Assembly (NCBI GenBank): GCA_016179165.1
Contig: JACORX010000195.1
Coordinates: 1 to 5,870, forward strand
Direction of reading: 5' to 3'
DNA from: Candidatus Rokuibacteriota bacterium
GTDB taxonomy: Bacteria; Methylomirabilota; Methylomirabilia; Rokubacteriales; CSP1-6
DNA length: 5,870 nucleotides
Position numbers and translations under genes: made by a program. The notes under the pieces were generated by a model, which was not told the DNA's origin, made no database searches, and worked only from the letters and a program-made list of their open reading frames with translations. Numbering within the stretch: position 1 is the first letter of the stretch; each line of letters begins with the position of its first letter. This document shows positions 1 through 4,486 of the stretch, piece after piece.

Positions 1-1
1 C

Positions 2-85
2 CAGACCAATGATCCCGACCCGGCGCGCCGGCGCGCGCTGACGCTCGACGCCATGCGCTCGCTCGCGCCCTCGCCGCGCCCTTAG
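2..85 (+). CDS. C-terminal tail of an unidentified gene (partial, open at left edge)
   Basis: One plus-strand frame stays open from the left edge to a TAG at 83-85. The other two plus frames hit TGA at 10-12 and 39-41. The 27 visible residues end in LDAMRSLAPSPRP: a charged Arg/Asp-rich stretch followed by a short Pro-rich tail, typical of a protein C-terminus but not diagnostic of a family. GC-rich third positions fit coding DNA of this genome. It lies on the same strand as the crotonase at 310, but a repeat of about 200 bases separates them, so co-transcription is uncertain. The fragment is too short to name, and a non-coding origin cannot be excluded. Confidence 0.35.
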   Translation, partial: QTNDPDPARRRALTLDAMRSLAPSPRP

Positions 86-102
86 CAGATGCCGAACAGC
101 CC

Positions 103-296
103 GCAGGCCGCTCAAAAGGGTTCAGATGCGAGGCGGCGCCCCGCCGTTCGAGTTGAGCGGCGGCCGCCGGCCGACGCGAGACGAGGGCTGAGTCGATCCG
201 CACGCGAGGCGTACGCCCCGTACGTTGAGCGCGCGGCCGAGGTCGCCCCAACAGTCTTTGCTAAATGACGCAGACGGGCCCTTTTCAGCGGCCTGC
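103..296. repeat. MITE-like palindromic intergenic repeat with terminal inverted repeats
   Basis: The ends are inverted copies: 103-120 (GCAGGCCGCTCAAAAGGG) matches the reverse complement of 279-296 at 17 of 18 positions. Weaker similarity continues inward (121-130 against 269-278, ending in a shared TGCG). The interior holds a 12-base perfect palindrome at 158-169 (CGGCGGCCGCCG). It also holds two copies of the self-complementary hexamer CGTACG at 210-215 and 219-224, separated by three C, near the centre. There is no plausible gene inside. The layout resembles a dispersed palindromic repeat that I recall from Rokubacteria- and deltaproteobacteria-like genomes, with arms containing CAGGCNGCT..AAAAGG and a CGTACG centre; that is memory, not a search. 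The arms and interior carry mismatches, so this copy looks aged. No convincing target-site duplication is visible. Confidence 0.65.
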
Positions 297-297
297 T

Positions 298-302
298 AGG
301 AG
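298..302 (+). promoter_or_regulatory. Ribosome binding site of the crotonase gene
   Basis: AGGAG lies 7 bases before the ATG at 310 and fixes this start over the in-frame ATG at 265. The 265 codon lies inside the right arm of the repeat and would add 15 residues (MTQTGPFQRPARRHT) with no counterpart at crotonase N-termini. The site begins two bases after the end of the repeat arm. Confidence 0.75.
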
Positions 303-309
303 ACACACC

Positions 310-1083
310 ATGTCAGACGAGGTCCTCTGCGGAATCGAAGGCGGCGTGGCCACCGTCACGCTCAACCGGCCCGGCCAGCGCAATGCCATGAACACGGCGC
401 TGCTCACCGCGCTGCGCGCCCGCTTCGAAGAACTGGACGCCAACCGCGACGTGCGCGTGGTGGTCGTCCGCGGAGCGGGCCCAGCCTTCTGCTCCGGCAT
501 GGACCTCAAGGAGATGGAGGCCCGCGGGGGCGTTCAGGGCGACGCGGAGAGCGGCGTCATCGAGGTCCTCCGGCGCGTCGAAGGCTCGAGACACCCGACC
601 ATCGCCATGGTCCACGGCGACGCCATCGCTGGCGGCTGCGAGCTGGCCCTCCACTGCGACCTGCGTGTCGCGGCCGACGCCGCGCGCTTCGGCATGCCGC
701 TGGCTCGGATCGGCCTCATCATCCCCTTCCCGCTCGGCCAAAAGCTGGTCGAGGTCATCGGCCCGGCCCACACGCGGCATCTCCTCTTCACCGGTCAGCC
801 CATCGACGCCAGGCGGGCGCTGGAGATCGGGATGGTCCACCAGGTCGTCGGGTCAGCGGAGCTGGAGACTGCGACCTATCAGCTTGCGCAGAGCATCGCG
901 CGCAACGCGCCGCTGGCCCTCGCGGGAATCAAGGCCACGATCCTCCGCGCGGTCTCGCTCCGCGAGACCATCGCCTACGCCGATCTCGACGCGGCATTGG
1001 CGCGAGCGCGACAGAGCGCGGATGCGAGCGAGGGCCGCCGCGCCATGCTGGAAAAGCGCCGGCCGGTCTTCCGCGGCGAGTGA
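310..1083 (+). CDS. Crotonase-fold enoyl-CoA hydratase/isomerase family protein
   Basis: A 257-residue protein of normal length for a single-domain crotonase, acting on acyl-CoA thioesters in the cytoplasm. Visible motifs: N-terminal beta strand VATVTLNRPGQRNAMN (13-28), the first oxyanion-hole segment GPAFCSGMDLKEM (57-69), and the second oxyanion-hole helix AIAGGCELALHCDLRVA (105-121), then FGMPLARIGLIIP. In classical enoyl-CoA hydratase two glutamates 20 residues apart act as acid and base. Here the first is present (Glu111) but the second position is Leu131 (PLA instead of PE). The usual P-G-A-G-G turn is also replaced by PFPLGQ. It therefore probably does not do standard syn-hydration; isomerase, hydrolase, lyase or another crotonase chemistry is possible and the substrate cannot be read from sequence. 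It stands alone on the plus strand, with a palindromic repeat in its leader and a converging gene 14 bases past its stop. The family call is secure; the EC number is not. Confidence 0.93.
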   Translation: MSDEVLCGIEGGVATVTLNRPGQRNAMNTALLTALRARFEELDANRDVRVVVVRGAGPAFCSGMDLKEMEARGGVQGDAESGVIEVLRRVEGSRHPTIAMVHGDAIAGGCELALHCDLRVAADAARFGMPLARIGLIIPFPLGQKLVEVIGPAHTRHLLFTGQPIDARRALEIGMVHQVVGSAELETATYQLAQSIARNAPLALAGIKATILRAVSLRETIAYADLDAALARARQSADASEGRRAMLEKRRPVFRGE

Positions 1084-1097
1084 ACCGAGTCAGCCTC

Positions 1098-1496
1098 TCA
1101 GCAGAACCACTGCCTGAGCTCGATGTGGTTACCGTCGGGATCGCGGATCTCCGCTCTGGCGTACTTCTCCCGAACTTTCGGCCCCCAGACGATCTCGATC
1201 CTCTTCGTTTTCAGGTACTCGACCGTCACCTGCATGTCGTCGACTTCGAGCGCCATCATGCGGTATCCGAGGTGCTCGTTTCGTGGGGCGGGCTCGACGG
1301 AAGCGCCCTCGTACGAAATGAGCTCGACTGTCGTGCCACCCAGGTCCAGGTACACAAGGCTCATCGGCACGCCAAGAGGCGAGCCGTCGATCCGGTCACG
1401 TGATCTGACCTTGAACCCGAGTACCTCGGTGTAGAACTCCACGGTTCGCTCCGGCTGGTCCGTGACGATCTCCACGTGGTCGATCCTCTTGAACAT
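1098..1496 (-). CDS. VOC superfamily (glyoxalase/bleomycin-resistance fold) protein
   Basis: A 132-residue single VOC domain made of two beta-alpha-beta-beta-beta modules. Module 1: FKRIDHVEIVTDQPERTVEF (2-21), then GFKV and TTVELISYE. Module 2: GYRMMALEVDD (77-87), and the closing strand IRDPDGNHIELRQW (117-130). The usual metal ligands map to His7, Glu58 and Glu126. The fourth, normally a His opening the second module, is Met80, so metal binding may be altered or lost. Family members include glyoxalase I, methylmalonyl-CoA epimerase, dioxygenases and antibiotic-binding proteins, and nothing here selects one. A strong AGGAGG (1505-1510 on the plus axis) lies 8 bases before the ATG. It follows the substrate-binding protein gene by 30 bases on the same strand, so the two are probably co-transcribed. 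Stop TGA at 1098-1100. Confidence 0.9.
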   Translation of the reverse strand: MFKRIDHVEIVTDQPERTVEFYTEVLGFKVRSRDRIDGSPLGVPMSLVYLDLGGTTVELISYEGASVEPAPRNEHLGYRMMALEVDDMQVTVEYLKTKRIEIVWGPKVREKYARAEIRDPDGNHIELRQWFC

Positions 1497-1526
1497 GAGT
1501 GAGTCCTCCTGATGGATTGTGGACCA

Positions 1527-2516
1527 TCACTCGACAACGTGATCTGCCCGCAGGAGCACCGGCTGCGGGATCGTGAGGCGGAGAGTCTTCGCCGTCCGGA
1601 GATTCACCACCAACTCGAACTTGGTGGGCTGTTCGATGGGCAGCTCCCCGGGCCCAGCACCTTTCAGAATCTTATCCACGTAAGTAGCGGCGCGCCGGAA
1701 CATGTCGGATCGATCGGGCCCGTATGCCATAAGGCCACCATGGTCCGCAAATTCCCTCAGGTGAAATATAGACGGCAAGCGCATCTTTATCGCAACGTCC
1801 GCAATCCGTTTGAGGTTCCCAGCGAACAATGGGTCCGGCATGACGGCTAGAGCGCCTGCGCCTGCCGAGGTCGCGTCTTCCAACACCTTGTCGAGATCGT
1901 TCGGACTCCGGGCCTCAAGGGATTGAAGCTTTAGACCTAGCGCACGTGCCGGGAATTGACTTTCTTTCCAAGCAAGCGGGGAGGTCGTGCCCTTCGGATT
2001 CCAAAGCACAGCCACACGGGTGAGCTTGGGAACGACTTCCTTGAGCAGCTCCAGCCGTTTCCCGGCCAACTCCGGCGCCATTTGCGTCAGCCCCGTGATG
2101 TTGCCGCCGGGCCGCCGCAGGTTCTCGACGAGACCTCCTGCGACAGGGTCACCCGCAGAAGCGACCACGATAGGGATTGTCCTGGTGGCCCTCTTGGCAG
2201 CCAGAGCATCGGTTTGACTGGACACGACGATGATGTCGACCCCGAGGCGGACGAGCTCGGTTGCGAGGCCAGGGAGACGATCGTTCCTACCCTCCGCATA
2301 TCGGTACTCGATGCTGATGTTCTGTCCCTCAACCCACCCGAGGGCGCGGAGTCCTTGCCGGAAGGCCTCGTGCCAGGGTGCGGCATCGGAAGGGGAGAAT
2401 GGCGACAGAAATCCTACCCGGTACGCCTTCCCCGCTTGCTGCGCCTCAGCGGCGACCGGCACGGCGAGGAGGGCAAGAGCAAGCATCATGACCGCTGTGA
2501 GCCTCTTTCCAATCAT
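1527..2516 (-). CDS. ABC transporter substrate-binding protein, ABC_sub_bind family (orphan)
   Basis: A 329-residue periplasmic receptor of the PF04392-like ABC_sub_bind type (tryptophan/tyrosine-binding-protein fold, type I periplasmic binding). A classical signal peptide is present: MIGKR basic start, hydrophobic core TAVMMLALALLAVPVA, and AEA/QQAGK as likely signal peptidase I cleavage after residue 25. Family hallmarks follow in order: YRVGFLSPF (32-40), FRQGLRALGWVEGQNISIEY (52-71), YAEGRNDRLPGLATELVRL, VDIIVV, TIPIVVASAGDPVAGGLV (113-130), LRRPGGNITGLT (133-144), KRLELLKEVVPKLTRVAVLW, and a C-terminal NLRTAKTLRLTIPQPVLLRAD. The ATG at 2516 is preferred over an upstream in-frame start at 2567 because it places the signal peptide at the N-terminus. 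GGGAG lies a few bases upstream. No permease or ATPase gene is in the window, so it is an orphan receptor here. The ligand is unknown; the family binds aromatic amino acids and other small organics. Confidence 0.93.
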   Translation of the reverse strand: MIGKRLTAVMMLALALLAVPVAAEAQQAGKAYRVGFLSPFSPSDAAPWHEAFRQGLRALGWVEGQNISIEYRYAEGRNDRLPGLATELVRLGVDIIVVSSQTDALAAKRATRTIPIVVASAGDPVAGGLVENLRRPGGNITGLTQMAPELAGKRLELLKEVVPKLTRVAVLWNPKGTTSPLAWKESQFPARALGLKLQSLEARSPNDLDKVLEDATSAGAGALAVMPDPLFAGNLKRIADVAIKMRLPSIFHLREFADHGGLMAYGPDRSDMFRRAATYVDKILKGAGPGELPIEQPTKFELVVNLRTAKTLRLTIPQPVLLRADHVVE

Positions 2517-2605
2517 CTCGCTCCCTGTCTCCCGGACCTGCTTGTATCGCTCTTGAGCTGAAGCCACTGCCTCTCGACTGTCCTCGCGAAGTCTAACGTC
2601 AGCGA

Positions 2606-2812
2606 TCAGCGGCGACCCGAAGGGTCCGCCGCTGCATCGGCTTGTTGGACAGCCCTGTCTCGGAGACCCTTCAGGAAGGGATCCGTGAGTTCTTGCGATG
2701 CCAACCAGGCCAGTTCTTCCTCAAGCGTCATGCCTTCGATCTGGGCCGAGACACTGTCTCGAATCGACCGCATCATTGCAACGGCATCGAACTTCTTCTC
2801 GGTTTTACTCAT
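2606..2812 (-). CDS. Small putative antitoxin partner of the PIN-domain protein
   Basis: A 68-residue acidic/helical protein. The N-terminal half, KFDAVAMMRSIRDSVSAQIE (7-26), then GMTLEEELAWLASQ, resembles the short proteins encoded beside PIN-domain toxins (the KFDxVxMMRxIRDxxS...GMxxEEE style). These are commonly annotated as antitoxins or hypothetical proteins. No ribbon-helix-helix, AbrB or HTH domain is obvious, so direct DNA binding cannot be claimed. The C-terminal tail is Ala/Asp-rich and disordered-looking. Its ATG overlaps the end of the PIN gene (ATGAGTAA, 8 bases shared), implying translational coupling. Gene order is toxin first, partner second. A functional antitoxin role is inference from neighbourhood and sequence style. 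Confidence 0.78.
   Translation of the reverse strand: MSKTEKKFDAVAMMRSIRDSVSAQIEGMTLEEELAWLASQELTDPFLKGLRDRAVQQADAAADPSGRR
2607..2634 (-). terminator. Strong hairpin spanning the stop codon of the small partner gene
   Basis: On the minus strand, CAGCGGCG and ACCC pair with GGGT and CGCCGCTG around a TTC loop: 12 base pairs with one bulged base. The 3' arm ends inside the TGA stop (2606-2608). There is no T-run after it on the minus strand, so it is not a canonical rho-independent terminator. It may act as an attenuator, an RNA-stability element or a weak terminator between the PIN pair and the substrate-binding protein gene. Part of the symmetry falls in codons for the Ala-Asp-Pro-Ser-Gly-Arg-Arg tail, so chance GC-rich coding symmetry is possible. 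Confidence 0.4.
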
Positions 2813-3263
2813 CGGGCAGCACCTCCCGCGGCGCCCGGATCTCGAGCGTTGGATAGCCCCTGCGCAGATTCACGGAGTTGTACCCGTGGATCCGGTACAA
2901 ATTGACGATGTGCTTGAAGTTCCAACTCACGAGCACATCAACGCGGGCCACGGTTGCGATGGCGATGTGCTGGGCATCGGCCCGCATCTTGGCCGAGATC
3001 ACTCCTTCAGCAATGTAGGCTTCGGCAAGTTCCCGTGCCTCCGCAACTAGCTGAAGAGTCTCGATGTGCGCCTCGGGCACCGAGGCAAGATGCCTGCGGA
3101 CCTCGTTCGGGGCGGCGGCCAGCTCCTGCACCGTGAGAGTGGACACAACGAGGATGACGTCGCCTCGGACGAAGCGCTCCATCAGCCGGACCGAATGCTC
3201 GCAAAACTCGTCGTCCTCGCAGCCTCCGACCACTGACGCGTCCACGTAGATTCGGGCCTTCAT
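2805..3263 (-). CDS. PIN-domain (VapC-like) toxin/ribonuclease
   Basis: A 152-residue PIN-domain protein, a Mg2+-dependent endoribonuclease fold used by VapC-type toxins that cleave tRNA, rRNA or mRNA. Acidic active-site positions: Asp8 in RIYVDASVVGG (4-14), Glu47 in TLTVQELAAAP (42-52), and Asp96 in ADAQHIAIATVARVDVLVSW (95-114). The fourth position is Asn115 in WNFKHIVNL rather than Asp, which I recall as usual for this subfamily (WNFKH...INxxxGY). The C-terminus GYPTLEIRAPREVL (137-149) is also typical of it. The start is ambiguous: ATG at 3263 gives the usual MKxRIYVD beginning, whereas an in-frame GTG at 3278 would add five residues (MYDDV). Neither has a strong Shine-Dalgarno. It overlaps the small partner gene by 8 bases. 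A promoter-like pair and inverted repeats lie upstream, suggesting autoregulated expression. Toxicity is not shown by sequence. Confidence 0.9.
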   Translation of the reverse strand: MKARIYVDASVVGGCEDDEFCEHSVRLMERFVRGDVILVVSTLTVQELAAAPNEVRRHLASVPEAHIETLQLVAEARELAEAYIAEGVISAKMRADAQHIAIATVARVDVLVSWNFKHIVNLYRIHGYNSVNLRRGYPTLEIRAPREVLPDE

Positions 3264-3285
3264 GACATCATCGTACACCGTTCCG

Positions 3286-3313
3286 GAGCGCCGGCTCCAG
3301 AACGTCGGCGCTC
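3286..3313. promoter_or_regulatory. Perfect 8-bp inverted repeat in the PIN gene leader (candidate operator)
   Basis: GAGCGCCG (3286-3293) is the exact reverse complement of CGGCGCTC (3306-3313), with a 12-base spacer. It lies between the predicted -10 (3323-3328) and the PIN start at 3263, overlapping or just downstream of the expected transcription start. It could be an operator for the toxin-antitoxin complex or a leader RNA hairpin. The role is inferred from position and symmetry only. Confidence 0.4.
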
Positions 3314-3322
3314 ACGGTCTGG

Positions 3323-3351
3323 AGGATAGCCCCTGCCCGGGACCTCCTCAA
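3323..3351 (-). promoter_or_regulatory. Sigma70-like promoter for the PIN/partner operon
   Basis: On the minus strand TTGAGG (3351-3346) and TATCCT (3328-3323) are separated by exactly 17 bases, each matching 4 of 6 consensus positions (TTGACA, TATAAT). Transcription would start near 3316, giving a leader of about 50 bases before the ATG at 3263. In a GC-rich genome such a hit is informative but not conclusive. The -35 is flanked by an 8-bp inverted repeat, CTGCCCGG (3333-3340) and CCGGGCAG (3360-3367). Confidence 0.4.
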
Positions 3352-3367
3352 GGGTGTGGCCGGGCAG
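3333..3367. promoter_or_regulatory. Second inverted repeat flanking the predicted -35 element
   Basis: CTGCCCGG (3333-3340) and CCGGGCAG (3360-3367) are perfect reverse complements separated by 19 bases; the predicted -35 (3346-3351) lies between them. A dimeric or multimeric repressor bound here would occlude RNA polymerase. GC-rich intergenic DNA produces such symmetry by chance more often than average, and no T-run marks it as a terminator of the upstream pseudogene. Confidence 0.3.
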
Positions 3368-3381
3368 ATACGATGATCGCG

Positions 3382-3693
3382 CTAGGCGGCGGGCTTGTCG
3401 GCGTCGCCCGGCAGCGGGAAGGAGCGCGCGAGCAAGCTCTCCGGGTCGCTCTCGAGGCGGTAGCCGCTCACGCGCGGGGCCGGCAACCCCGCCGGGGCGA
3501 ACAGGCCCTTCAGCTCCGTGAGCGGCATGACGCGCACGTGCGAGTGGTCGCGGAGCTTTTCCATCCGGTTGAACTCGGCGGCCTTGGCAGCGTCGGGCGA
3601 GGCCTCGGTGTCGATGACGGCCACCCGCCCGCCCGGCGCGCAGACGCGCTTCATCTCGGCGAGCACGGCCGCAGGATCGAGGAAAACGATCAT
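3382..3693 (-). pseudogene. C-terminal remnant of a class I SAM-dependent methyltransferase
   Basis: About 103 residues from MIVFLDPAAVLAEMKRV to a TAG at 3382-3384. Visible: the post-motif helix DPAAVLAEMKRVCAPGGRV and strand VAVIDTEASPD (a Methyltransf_11/25-type C-terminal half), then FNRMEKLRDHSHVRVMPLTE, LFAPAGLPAPRVSGYRL and LLARSFPLPGD. The SAM-binding glycine-rich motif I, the acidic motif II and the usual N-terminal 100 or more residues are missing. The upstream sequence instead runs into an epimerase tail (IAAIARA, near 3751) through a short unassigned linker. The C-terminal part reads cleanly, so the loss was probably a deletion rather than gradual decay. An ATG exists at 3693 without a convincing Shine-Dalgarno. 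A shortened product could not bind SAM in the normal way. Confidence 0.75.
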
Positions 3694-3750
3694 GTCGCGG
3701 TGGCTCGGGCTCGTCACGGCGCCCTCCGGCGGGCGGCTACTAACGCTTGG

Positions 3751-4311
3751 CGCGCGGGCGATCGCGGCGATCTTGTCGGCGAAGTTGATCCGGGCTGTCG
3801 TCTTTCGGCTCGTAGCCGATCTTCTCGCGCGCGTGGGCGATGCTCCAGAAGCGGTGCGTGTTGCCGCTGATGCCGTAGACCACGAGGAAGCACACGCCGT
3901 GCTCGTCGGCGATGTCCTCCGCCTCGACCATGCGGATCGCCTGCTGGATTTGATCCCGGCGCGAGAGATACGCGCCGAGCGCCCGGTACATGACCTTGAT
4001 GTCGCCCGGCTTGACCTGGTCGATGTCGTCGTCGCGAGGGCCGCCGATGCGCCACTGGACGATCTCGAGCTTGCGGCCCTCCACCTTGCCGGTGGCGAAG
4101 ACGAAGCCCAGCAGCTCGTAGGCCGCCTTGGCTCAGCCGTACCAGCCGGGATTCGTAAGGACGGCGACCACGACGCCGAGCCCCGGTTTGCCGTCGCGGG
4201 TAGTCGGGCGGACGTCGATCGGCACGAGGTCCCAGGCTCACTCAGCTCTTTGAACATGCGCTGGGCGACGTAACCCGACGCCCCCGTCGGCACCACGCGC
4301 CGCGTGGCCAT
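3751..4311 (-). pseudogene. Degenerate NAD-dependent epimerase/dehydratase (extended SDR)
   Basis: The N-terminus MATRRVVPTGASGYVAQRMF carries a Rossmann nucleotide-binding loop (TGASGYV). Near 4235-4236 one base is missing, and the protein continues in another frame as WDLVPIDVRPTTRDGKPG then LGVVVAVL. Roughly 80-100 family residues are then absent around 4145-4165. The reading resumes at WYG, hits TGA (4133-4135), and goes on as AKAAYELLGFVFATG. The TGA is the third position of the catalytic YxxxK (Tyr codon 4139-4141, Lys codon 4127-4129); related proteins would have Trp, Tyr or Val there. The C-terminal substrate half is well kept: LEIVQWRIGGPRDDD, MYRALGAYLSRRDQIQQAIR, VVYGISGNTHRFWSIAHAR and IGYEPKDDS. 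A one-base insertion at about 3792-3794 restores the first frame (INFADKIAAIARA). Four lesions make this a pseudogene. The first frame stays open throughout, so gene finders may call one spurious 309-residue protein. Confidence 0.82.
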
Positions 4312-4373
4312 GGCCGGGATCGCCTTCCTAGTCTGCGTTATTCAGGAACGCCCTGTCCGCGTTCTCGCCGCCC
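4312..4373. other. Intergenic stretch upstream of the pseudogene
   Basis: Sixty-two bases between the epimerase pseudogene start and the double-hairpin repeat. No clear Shine-Dalgarno, promoter pair or small ORF is visible. With the repeat and the 28 bases after it, the whole gap from 4312 to 4486 holds no gene I can support. Confidence 0.4.
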
Positions 4374-4458
4374 CCTCACCCTGCCCTCTCCCCCTTCGGG
4401 GGCGAGGGGAACCAAAACGCCTCCCTCTCCCTCGGAGAGGGAGAGGGTCGGGGTGAGG
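4374..4458. repeat. GC-rich double-hairpin (REP/MITE-like) intergenic repeat
   Basis: Two adjacent hairpins lie inside an imperfect outer inverted repeat. Hairpin 1, 4384-4408: CCCTC-T-CCCCC, loop TTC, GGGGG-C-GAGGG (10 paired bases, one T/C mismatch). Hairpin 2, 4421-4443: CTCCCTCTCC, loop CTC, GGAGAGGGAG (perfect 10 bp). The outer arms CCTCACCC (4374-4381) and GGGTGAGG (4451-4458) are perfect complements. CCCTCTCCC (4384-4392) can also pair with GGGAGAGGG (4439-4447), giving a competing long stem. The composition (CCTCACCC...CCCTCTCCC) is that of repeats scattered between genes in many GC-rich bacterial genomes; dispersal here is inferred. It lies downstream of the aldo/keto reductase and may act as a transcript 3' end stabiliser or terminator without a T-run. 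Confidence 0.7.
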
Positions 4459-4486
4459 ATGGCGCTGTCTTCACGCGTAGTCCGGG

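Noticed and set aside
112..306. 64-residue minus-strand ORF in the left intergenic region
   Set aside because: Arg/Ser/Ala-rich translation with no family features; it lies inside the palindromic repeat and has no supporting ribosome site.
265..309. Upstream in-frame ATG extending the crotonase by 15 residues
   Set aside because: The codon is within the repeat arm, the extension has no counterpart at crotonase N-termini, and AGGAG at 298-302 points to the ATG at 310.
313..840. Long minus-strand open frame (175 residues) opposite the crotonase
   Set aside because: Antisense shadow of a clearly identified gene in GC-rich DNA; no domain recognised.
2517..2567. 51-base N-terminal extension of the substrate-binding protein
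   Set aside because: It would put 17 hydrophilic residues before a standard signal peptide; the ATG at 2516 is the natural start.
4133..4135. TGA within YxxxK as a recoded Trp or selenocysteine codon
   Set aside because: TGA ends several intact genes here (crotonase, VOC, substrate-binding protein, small partner), no SECIS-like need is evident, and the gene has other disabling lesions.
4374..4458. CRISPR array or tandem repeat
   Set aside because: Only inverted arms are present; no regularly spaced direct repeats and no spacers.
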